A stretch of 16,175 nucleotides of DNA, taken from Bacteroidota bacterium (lineage in GTDB: Bacteria; Bacteroidota; Ignavibacteria; UBA10030; UBA8401). A program made the translations under genes and the position numbers. The stretch is from assembly GCA_030824295.1 (NCBI GenBank), contig JAVBYA010000096.1:1-16175 (forward strand). Direction: 5' to 3'. Shown here piece after piece: positions 7,048 through 15,300 of the stretch; the first letter of the stretch is position 1; every line of letters starts with the position of its first letter. The notes beneath the pieces are model-generated. The model ran no database searches, had not been told where the DNA came from, and worked only from the letters and a program-made list of their open reading frames with translations.

Positions 7048-7074
7048 ATCAACGCAGGGTGACCTGGACCGGCG

Positions 7075-7917
7075 ATGACAACTCCGCTGCTTACAATGCT
7101 CATGGAGACAGTGAAGATCTCCCTGCTTGTCGGGGTCATGATGGTCGCCGTCGACATCATCAACATCCTGACCAAAAAGAGACTCGAGGCCTTCTTCTCA
7201 AGAGCGCAGCGGTCACGCCAATACATTCTCACGTCGCTGCTCGGCACGGTCCCGGGCTGCATCGGCGGTTTCACCAATGTTTCCCTTTATGTTCACGGCT
7301 TCATCAGCTTTGGCGCACTGGCCGGTTCCATGATCGCCGTTTCCGGCGACGACGCGTTCGTGATGATCGCATTGTTCCCGCACGATGCCGTGCTCTTGTT
7401 CGGCATTCTGTTCATCATCGGCAGTGCATCGGGGTGGCTGATCGACCGCTTCATGACTCGGTTCCGGATACAGACCTGCGATCATTGTTCGGCCATGATC
7501 GTACATCAGCACGAACATAGCGTGATGCATTATCTGTCCGACCATCTCTACGGGCATATCGTGAAGAAGCATCTTGTACGGACCGCCGTGTGGACGTTCG
7601 CCGCACTGGTCATCGTCGACGTAGCGCTTGGTACACTCCACCTGGAACAGTTCACCACCCAATATATGGTCCTCTTCGTGATCGTGGCGGCACTGGTCGG
7701 TCTGATCCCGGAATCGGGTCCGCACCTCATCTTTGTGACCTTGTATGCTCAGGGTATCATCCCCTTCTCCGTGCTGCTGACGAGCGCAATCGTGCAGGAC
7801 GGACACGGGATGCTGCCGATGCTATCGTATTCGCTCTCCGATTCCATGAAACTCAAAGCGTTCAATCTCACCATCGGTCTCGTTGTCGGCCTGTCACTGT
7901 TCTCTATTGGCTATTGA
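7075..7917 (+). CDS. Predicted metal-export permease (ArsP_2-like, putative manganese/heavy-metal transporter)
   Basis: A 280-residue integral membrane protein with about seven to eight hydrophobic segments (near 11-31, 50-72, 76-100, 105-123, 170-187, 195-212, 216-240 and 262-278). The two halves carry matching motifs: GTVPGCIGGFTNVSLYVHG (57-75) then SGDDAFVM (90-97), and GLIPESGPHLIFVTLYAQG (209-227) then QDGHGMLPML (241-250), indicating an internal duplication. The loop between the halves has CDHC (135-138) and histidines at 144, 146, 148, 152, 157, 161 and 166, well suited to bind a metal. This matches my recollection of a family annotated as putative heavy-metal or manganese exporters (ArsP_2); the substrate is not proven. 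It follows the NifX-like gene by 27 bp. The ATG at 7075 lacks a well-spaced ribosome-binding site (AGGG lies about 15 nt upstream), so translation may depend on coupling. Confidence 0.8.
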   Translation: MTTPLLTMLMETVKISLLVGVMMVAVDIINILTKKRLEAFFSRAQRSRQYILTSLLGTVPGCIGGFTNVSLYVHGFISFGALAGSMIAVSGDDAFVMIALFPHDAVLLFGILFIIGSASGWLIDRFMTRFRIQTCDHCSAMIVHQHEHSVMHYLSDHLYGHIVKKHLVRTAVWTFAALVIVDVALGTLHLEQFTTQYMVLFVIVAALVGLIPESGPHLIFVTLYAQGIIPFSVLLTSAIVQDGHGMLPMLSYSLSDSMKLKAFNLTIGLVVGLSLFSIGY

Positions 7918-8327
7918 ATTGCAGTATGTGTCGGACGCAAGGATTGCCGGGATGCGATCTCTCGTCAACGCTGTGCAGGGTATCGTGCGGAAGAATATCA
8001 CTATCGAAGGTGCCGCCCGCAAATGGAGCATCCGGCATCACGGTCGGGAAATGCAAAGGAATGGCGCACCGGTTTGGATCGCCAGTTGAGGAGAGGGACT
8101 GTTGAAACGGTTGTACTCTGCAATACCGGTGATGCTGTACTTGTTCCTTGGTCTCGAGTGCAGATGCCGAATCACGTTTTCGTTCACGCTGCGTGAGTGC
8201 CGTACGCGAAGGAACACGGACCCTGATGCGATGACATCGATACTGGCCGTCATGCGCGCCATGATCCAGCAGGGGGTTCCTATGCGGCACTATTGTGCAC
8301 GCATGTTGATGTCGATGAACATCAAAA
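7918..8327. other. Gene-free region between convergent operon ends
   Basis: About 410 bp separate the permease stop from the stop of the hybrid kinase on the other strand. Short open frames on both strands have no convincing start signals, family motifs or coherent composition. A 7-bp stem with a 6-nt loop (TTGATGT at 8306-8312, ACATCAA at 8319-8325) lies next to the kinase stop. It is followed on the plus strand by AATTATTT rather than a clean T-run, so a terminator role is only possible. Nothing else was recognised. Confidence 0.5.
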
Positions 8328-11300
8328 TTATTTCGCCAGCATTGTATGGACGAATTTCAGGAACTGATTCGATTTGAACGGCTTCTGGATAGCGGTGAGA
8401 TGTTCCTCCGCCAGAAGGTTCGAGATCAGTGTATCGGTAACATAGCCGGAGCAGAAGAAGGCCTTTATATCGGGCTTGATCTTCTTCATATGGAGATAGG
8501 TCTGACCGCCGTCCATACCGGGCATGACCAGGTCCAGAATGACGAGTGCAACATCCTCCTTGTGCTGTTCGAGCAATTCGATGGCCTCCGGGCCGCTGGC
8601 AGCCACCAGCACGCGGTATCCGTTGTCCTCCAGCAGTTCCTTGCCGAGGATCTGCATCCCTTCATCATCATCCACCACCAGTACGAGTTCATTGTTGCGT
8701 GCCTGGAATTGGATCGTCTGGTCACCCTGGACCGGTTCCGAGGAGTACTCCACTGCCGGCAGGAAGATATGGAATGCGGTCCCTTTCCCCTCTTCGCTCT
8801 TCACCAAAATAGCGCCGTGGTGGTTCTTCACGATATTATAGACAACGGTGAGACCGAGTCCGGACCCTTTTTTGTCGTTGAGCTTTTTCGTGGAAAAGAA
8901 GGGGTCGAAGATCTTATCGATATGCTGCGGTGAGATGCCCGGTCCATTGTCCCGCACGATGATCTCCACACAATGCGACGGCGGAGTGTTCCGGAACCAA
9001 TGGAGGTCCGGATTGACCTTCCGGCGGTTGACCGCACTCATCACCAATACCGGATGTTCAGCACTCGGGGCGCTGTCCAGCAGTGCATCCCGGGCATTCA
9101 TGCTGATGTTGAGCAGCATCTGATAGAGTCCGCTCCGTTCCCCCTGTACGCGCCACAGATCGGCATCGACCTCCGTCCGCACCTCGATGGAATGCATGAA
9201 GGTGTCGCGGCACATCTGGACCACATCGGACATCACATCGGGGATGGCGATGACGCTCACTTCGGATTTGCGCTGCCGTGCGAACGAGAGCAGTTTCGCT
9301 GCGATCTCGGTGCCGCGCTGAGCGGACTTGCCGATGGTGTCACTGTACCGCAGTACACGGGTCGGGTCCATATGGTACTTGATGAGCTGCTGGCTGAACC
9401 CGAGGATGTTGTTGAGGATATTATTGAAATCGTGCGCAACGCCGCTGGCAAGTTCACCGATGCTTTCCATCTTCTGCGCCTGGATCATCTGTGACTCGAC
9501 CTCCTGGCGGCGCGTATCGTCGGTGATATACCCGACCAGCTCCACGATGTTGCCGTCGGCATCGGTATGGACGATGGCGGTCATCAGGGCGATGAATTCC
9601 TCGCCGTTCTTCCGCCGGCCGCGCAGCATGTAATGGTCCACTTTCTTATCCCGCGCCAGGATCTGTAAGAGCTCCATCCGCTCCGTCTCGTCGGCATACA
9701 GTGACTGTGCGTTCACGGTGAGCACTTCCGCGATGCCGGAGAACCCGAAGATGCGGGCGAACGACTGATTGCACATCACGATGCTGCCGTCCGGTTTTGT
9801 GATGAAATCGCCGGTCATGTCGTCCTCGAAGAACTTCTTGTACCGGTCCCGGTTCAACTGCAGTTCGGCCCGTTCCTTGACGCTTTCCGTGACATCGCGC
9901 TGGATACCGAAGAATCCGGTGATGCGACGCTGTTCATCGAAGATACAGACGGCGTTCCCCTCCACGACGATCTCGGATTTGTCGTAATCGCGGATCATGG
10001 AGGTGGAGTAATATGAAGCGCCGGAGTTGAAGAGCTGTGTGAGCAGCCGGGAGACCTTGTCGTAATCACCGTCGAACATATCCTTGAGGGTCATCGCATT
10101 CAGGACCGCCGGATCGATGTGGTACTGCTTCAGGAGCGCGTCATTGTACTTGGCGATGGCGGAGGATTCGAACGCATCCTTCAACAGCGCATCGCGGTCC
10201 GCAGTACTGCTCCACGGCAGCGGATGCGCGAAGTGCATGAAATAACAGGCATCCAGAGACTGGGTGAAGAATGTATCGAGCATCTCCGTCGTCCTGCGGA
10301 GCGACTCCTCCATCTCGCGCCGCTGCGTGATATCCTGTTTGATGGAGATGAAGTGGGATACATCACCGTCCCCTCCCAGCAGCGGTGTGATGGTCTGCTC
10401 TTCCACGTATTCTGTGCCGTCCTTGCGGCGGTTGATGATCTCGCCATGCCATACATTGCCGTTCAGAATGGTATCCCACAGGGTCCTGAAGAACTCCTCA
10501 TCATGTTTGCCGGAACGGATCAACTCACGCGGGTTCTTCCCTATTGATTCTTCCAAGGAATATCCGGTGAGGGTCTGGAAGGCGCGGTTCGCCCAGACGA
10601 TGTTGCCGTCATTGTCAAAGATAACGATGGTATTGGTAGCAGAGTCGAGCGCGGCATTGTTGAGCCGCAGCTGCTCTTCCGAGCGGACCTTATCCGTGAT
10701 GTCGTGGACGATCACATACTGCATCGTCTTGTTCTCCATCACGACCGGATTGCTGTAGATATCCATATCCCGCACGGAGCCGTCACGGCGCCGGTGCTTC
10801 GCCGTATAATGTTTCAGGCGATGTTTCACCACTCCTTCCATCAGTCCTTTCACCTGCTCTGCAGGCGAAATATTGATCTCATAGATGGACATACCGAGCA
10901 GTTCGGCGTGGGACCATCCATAGTATTCCGCTGCGGAGCGGTTCGCATCCACGATCCTGCCGGTCTCGGGATCCAGCAGCATCTTCATGGCGGAATGGTT
11001 ATCGAACAGCGTACGGAACTTCTGTTCGCTTTCGCGCAGGCTTTCCTCTGCTTGTTTCCGTTCCTGGATGTCGAGCGCACTGCCGATAAAACCGATGAAT
11101 TCTCCGTTCGGCAGATGGTTCGGCACACCGGTATCCAGCACCCACCGGTACGAACCATCATGGTAGCGCATCCGGTACTCCAACGTCATTTGTTTCCGCT
11201 GTTGGAAGGCATCGGTGATCGTTTGAACACAGAAAGCGAGGTCATCCGGGTGGATGATCGTTGTCCAATCCCCCTCCATCTCCTGCTGCAGTGTCCGGCC

Positions 11301-11825
11301 GGTAAAGGCCAGCCACGTGGCATTCACATAGACCGTCCTTCCTTCGGTATCGCTCATCCAGATCAGCATCGGCGAGTTGTCCGCGATGCGCCGGAACCGC
11401 TGTTCGCTCTCCTTCGTCTCTTCGATGGCCTTCAGGCGCTCCCGTTCGGTGCGTCCTTCCTGCACGGCGCGGCGGATAGCCGAGGGGAGCCGGGTCAGTT
11501 TATCCTTGAGTACATAATCGACGCAGCCGGTCTTCAGCATCTCCACTGCGATCTCATCCCCCACGGCACCGGAGACGAGGACGAACGGAATGGCGGGGGC
11601 AGTGCTGAGGAGCGCCTCCAATGCGTGCCGTCCGCTGAACTGCGGCAGATGGTAATCTGACAGGACGATATCCGGCGGCGTATTGCGCAGCGCCTCCAGG
11701 AACAGCCGTTCGGTATCGACCACGGTGAGCGTGTACTGCATCTCTGCTTTGTCGAGCGTATAGCGGATGATCTCAGCATCGTCCGGACTGTCCTCCACCA
11801 GGAGGATGTTATAGAGTTGTGCCAT
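8328..11825 (-). CDS. Hybrid sensor histidine kinase, REC-PAS(x5)-HisKA-HATPase-REC
   Basis: A 1165-residue soluble hybrid kinase. It has an N-terminal receiver (about 5-123: acidic E11/D12, phospho-acceptor D57, S85, K107) and five PAS domains near 140-257, 265-380, 388-503, 510-648 and 656-772. The fourth PAS is divergent, with an extra helical stretch around 530-575. The kinase core has H798 in GVAHDFNNIL, typical of the HPK4-like subgroup. The ATPase domain shows N-box LLNISMNARDAL (904-915), G1 DNGPGI (959-964), FDPFFSTK and G2 GSGLGL (987-992). A C-terminal receiver (about 1047-1163) has D1052-1054, D1098 and K1148. No membrane helix is seen, so signals are probably cytoplasmic and read by the PAS domains; ligands are unknown. 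Starts after an AAGGGT site, 14 bp downstream of the response-regulator gene. The N-terminal receiver makes it a likely recipient of phosphate from the upstream kinase. No output domain or DNA-binding domain is present. Confidence 0.93.
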   Translation of the reverse strand: MAQLYNILLVEDSPDDAEIIRYTLDKAEMQYTLTVVDTERLFLEALRNTPPDIVLSDYHLPQFSGRHALEALLSTAPAIPFVLVSGAVGDEIAVEMLKTGCVDYVLKDKLTRLPSAIRRAVQEGRTERERLKAIEETKESEQRFRRIADNSPMLIWMSDTEGRTVYVNATWLAFTGRTLQQEMEGDWTTIIHPDDLAFCVQTITDAFQQRKQMTLEYRMRYHDGSYRWVLDTGVPNHLPNGEFIGFIGSALDIQERKQAEESLRESEQKFRTLFDNHSAMKMLLDPETGRIVDANRSAAEYYGWSHAELLGMSIYEINISPAEQVKGLMEGVVKHRLKHYTAKHRRRDGSVRDMDIYSNPVVMENKTMQYVIVHDITDKVRSEEQLRLNNAALDSATNTIVIFDNDGNIVWANRAFQTLTGYSLEESIGKNPRELIRSGKHDEEFFRTLWDTILNGNVWHGEIINRRKDGTEYVEEQTITPLLGGDGDVSHFISIKQDITQRREMEESLRRTTEMLDTFFTQSLDACYFMHFAHPLPWSSTADRDALLKDAFESSAIAKYNDALLKQYHIDPAVLNAMTLKDMFDGDYDKVSRLLTQLFNSGASYYSTSMIRDYDKSEIVVEGNAVCIFDEQRRITGFFGIQRDVTESVKERAELQLNRDRYKKFFEDDMTGDFITKPDGSIVMCNQSFARIFGFSGIAEVLTVNAQSLYADETERMELLQILARDKKVDHYMLRGRRKNGEEFIALMTAIVHTDADGNIVELVGYITDDTRRQEVESQMIQAQKMESIGELASGVAHDFNNILNNILGFSQQLIKYHMDPTRVLRYSDTIGKSAQRGTEIAAKLLSFARQRKSEVSVIAIPDVMSDVVQMCRDTFMHSIEVRTEVDADLWRVQGERSGLYQMLLNISMNARDALLDSAPSAEHPVLVMSAVNRRKVNPDLHWFRNTPPSHCVEIIVRDNGPGISPQHIDKIFDPFFSTKKLNDKKGSGLGLTVVYNIVKNHHGAILVKSEEGKGTAFHIFLPAVEYSSEPVQGDQTIQFQARNNELVLVVDDDEGMQILGKELLEDNGYRVLVAASGPEAIELLEQHKEDVALVILDLVMPGMDGGQTYLHMKKIKPDIKAFFCSGYVTDTLISNLLAEEHLTAIQKPFKSNQFLKFVHTMLAK

Positions 11826-11839
11826 ACCGTTCTGACCCT

Positions 11840-12277
11840 TCAGAGGTATTTATGGGTGAACATCCAATAGGTGACGATCTCGTCGATACAGCGCGCATAG
11901 GCATCGTACTCCACCGGCTTCACAACGTAGCTGTTGGCATGGAGCTGCGATGCGGCGATGATGTCGCGTTCCTGATTGGAGGAGGAATAGATGATCACCG
12001 GGATGTACTGCAGCAGTTCGTCCTGCTTGAACACTTTCAGCACTTCGAATCCGATCACCTTGGGAAGTTTGATGTCCAGAATGACGATACGGGGAAGCCG
12101 CTTCCCTTCGGCGGCGATGACGGTGCGGAGCTTCTCGGCAAAGATGAGCGCTTCCTCTCCATCCTTCAGCCATTGAACGTTGGCGGCCATACCGCGCCGT
12201 TTCAGGATGCGCAGTGTGATCTCATAATCATTCGGATCATCCTCAACGATGATGATCTCCAGCGGATGGTGTGACAT
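11840..12277 (-). CDS. Single-domain response regulator, Rcp1-like
   Basis: A 145-residue protein consisting of one receiver domain. Acidic pocket E12-D13-D14 (IIIVEDDPNDYEI), phospho-acceptor D68 in RIVILDIKLPKVIGFEVL, switch serine in IIYSSSNQERD (95-105) and K120 in VVKPVEY are all present. The long loop between helix 2 and strand 3 (about 50-62) and the NQERDI segment are typical of Rcp1-type regulators that pair with phytochrome-like or PAS/GAF kinases. There is no output domain, so it acts by protein contact or as a phosphate shuttle. It starts 33 bp after the PAS/GAF kinase and ends 14 bp before the hybrid kinase, with GAGG about 7 nt before the ATG. The order suggests it carries phosphate from the upstream kinase, possibly towards the hybrid kinase; this is inference. 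Confidence 0.95.
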   Translation of the reverse strand: MSHHPLEIIIVEDDPNDYEITLRILKRRGMAANVQWLKDGEEALIFAEKLRTVIAAEGKRLPRIVILDIKLPKVIGFEVLKVFKQDELLQYIPVIIYSSSNQERDIIAASQLHANSYVVKPVEYDAYARCIDEIVTYWMFTHKYL

Positions 12278-12310
12278 AGGTGACCTCGGTACGTCCGGCG
12301 CAATGGAACG

Positions 12311-15300
12311 TTATTCCTGCGCCGGGATGGTGAATGTGAATGTGGTGCCGGTCCCTTCCAGGCTCTGCACCGTGATATTGCCTCCGTGCTTCTGCAGGAT
12401 GCGGTGGACGATGGCAAGTCCGACACCGGTCCCTTCGAACTCCTTCTGGTTGTGCAGACGCTGGAACACACCGAACAATTTATCGACATACCGCATATCG
12501 AATCCGGTGCCGTTATCCTTCACCCAGTAGGAGAGTACGCCGTCCGTTTCCTCGCCGCCGATCTCGATCACTGCTTCGGTCCGGTTCCTCGTGAATTTCA
12601 CTGCATTGCCGATCAGGTTCACCGCCACTTGCCGCAGCAGCGACGGATCGCCGTAGGCCCGCGGCAGCGGATGGACCTTGATGCTGATGGTGCGGTTCGC
12701 TTCCACTGCCCGCGCTTCCTCCGCGACCTTCATCACCAGGGACCCCATATCGAACGGCACTTTCGATATCTCGGCACGGCTCATCCGGGAGAACTGCAGC
12801 AGGTCGTCGATCATCCTGCCCATGCGGGCCGTGTTCGACCGGACGGTGTTCAACAGACGCTTCCCTTCCGCACTGAGCCGCGTCTCCTCCTCGTCCGAAA
12901 GGATCTTGGTGAACGAGTCGATCGCGCGTACCGGCGCCCGCAGATCGTGCGAGATGCTGTAGGAGAAGGATTCCATCTCCTGCATCGATTCGCGCAGCTG
13001 CTTGGTCCGCTCGGTCACTTTCTGTTCCAGCTGTTCGTTCAGTTCCTTCACTTGTTCCTCCGTCACCTTCCGGTGATGGATATCGGAATAGGTCCCGAAG
13101 ATCTGGTACGGCGTTCCGTCCTTGTTCCAGGTGAGCACTTTCCCTCGGTCGAGCATCCAGCGGTACGAACCATCCTTGCACTTCAGCCGGTGTTCGTTGA
13201 TGAAGATCGGAGCTTCGCCGCGTAAATGACGGTCCATGGCGATCTGTACCCCCGCCTTGTCCTCCGGATGCACCAATTCCATCCATGCATCGAAGCGGTC
13301 CGGAAACTCATCGTTCTGGTAGCCGGCGAGGAGCTTCGCTTCCCGCGAAAGATAGAGTTCATTCGTCGGGATGGTGAAGTTCCATACGCCGTCGCCGGAG
13401 GCTTCCAGCGCGAACTTCAGCATCTGTTCGCGCTCAAAGAGCTGGGAGACCGCCGAGATGCGCTGGAACGCGATGCCGATGCTCTCTGCTGCCACGCGGA
13501 CCACGGAATCCTGGTCCAGACTCCACCGCCGTGCCGACCGGACGGCATCGACCCCAAGGAATCCCCAGAACCGTTCATCGATCATGATCGGCACGAGGAT
13601 GATGCTCTGAATATTCTGTTCACGCAGAAGGATCTGTTCCGGTTCCGTCAATTCATGAGTGTAGGCATTCAGCGTTCGTCCGGCACTGAGTACCGTCCAT
13701 ACCGTCGGGAGTTCCTGATCGAACCGGATGTACTGCATCTTGGGATTCTGGAGCTCGCGAGAGATCCCTTCATCGGTCCATTCGTGCACCATGGAAGTGT
13801 ACAGCGTACCGTCCCGGTCGGTGACGTTCTGGAAGATGTACACACGGTCCGCATCGAGTCCGGTACCTAATTTCGACAATGCGGAAAGGATGGTCTCCTC
13901 ACTGTTCCGTTCGTTCATATTGAGCAGATCGACCGCAGCGGTGGAAAGACCGGCCAGCGCCTGTTCATGTTTCTGCAGCGCCAGTTCGGCACGGCGGCGT
14001 TCGAGGATATCCCACGACATCGTTGCCAGCTGCATCGCGATATCGACATCCCGCTGATCATAATTGAACAGCTTGTTCCCTACCCCCATGATGCCGACCA
14101 CTTTTTCGTTGCGCATGATCGGGATGAGCAGTTCACGGAAGATGGGTGCATGCCCCGCCGGAAGTCCTTTCCGGTTCGGCACGGCCGCAAAATTATTGTG
14201 GACCACCGGCGCCCGTTGGAACACGCATTCCACCCACACACCGGCCTTATCGATGGGGTAGTGCTGCCCGTCCCCTTCCGCATGACACATGGTGGAGAGG
14301 GTATTGGTGGACCAGGTCTGCAATACGATGGTGTTCTGGTCATCCTCCACAAAATGGAAGAACCCGATGGTGCTCTCGGTGATCCGCTCCGCTTCATCCA
14401 GGATCTTCCGAAGCAGTTCCTTGACGGTATGGGTCGTGGCATACTCGCTCAGCAGCAGCCGGGCCCGCAGCAGGTCTTCGGAACGTTTGCGGGCGGTGAT
14501 ATCGCGTGAAACGCCGATGATGCCCGTCGCTGTGCCGCGTTCATCGCGCATGATGTGCGTGACCACTTCCGTCCAGACGGTCGTTCCGTTCTTGCACGGC
14601 TGCTCCACTTCGTAGAATTCATGCTGTACAAATTCACCGCTCTGTGCCTGATCGGCCCTTTTCTTCAATCCCTCCACCACGCTGGGGATCGAACCGGGAC
14701 AGATCACTTCCTCCAATGTCTGCTGCATCACCTCTTCCGGAGTGTATCCGCGCAGCTGCATCACCGAAGGACTGATATAGGTGAAGTCGCCTTCGAAGGT
14801 CATCGTCCAGATGACATCGGTGGAGTTCTCCGCCAGCAGACGGTAGCGCCGTTCGTTCGCGATCACCTGCTCTTCGGACCGTTTGCGGTCGGTGATGTCG
14901 GTGATGATCGTAGCGAAATGCCCGGGCTTCGGCCGATAGGCGACAACCTCGAAATATTTTTCCAGCGCCTCTGAATAGTTCTCGATGACGCTGGGAATAC
15001 CGGTGATCGTGACCAATCCATAGTTCTCGATCCAGTGCTGTTCCGTATCGGGCATCACCTCCAGGACCGTTCTGCCGATGAGTTCGGATGCCGCCAGTCC
15101 CGTCAACTGTTCAAAACTGGGATTCACATCCAGGAAGCGGTAATCGGACGGTGTCCCGTTCACATCGAAGATCATCTCATGGAATGCCATCCCCTGGTGC
15201 ATGGTGGTGATGAGACTGCGGTACTGGATCTCCCGCTCGATGAGCGCTTGTTCGGATGCCCTCTTCTGTGTGATATTGTTGAAGAACGCAAGGATCTCGT

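Noticed and set aside
8038..8262. Minus-strand 74-codon frame downstream of the hybrid kinase
   Set aside because: No ribosome-binding site at usable spacing and no recognisable motif.
8306..8325. Hairpin TTGATGT/ACATCAA as a rho-independent terminator
   Set aside because: AT-rich short stem and no proper T-run on either strand; kept only as a weak possibility.
8102..8377. Plus-strand 91-codon frame beginning TTG after GAGGAGAGGG, with a hydrophobic N-terminus
   Set aside because: The start is a TTG with tight spacing, the rest of the protein has no coherent fold or composition, there is no proper lipobox, and the end overlaps the hybrid kinase antisense.
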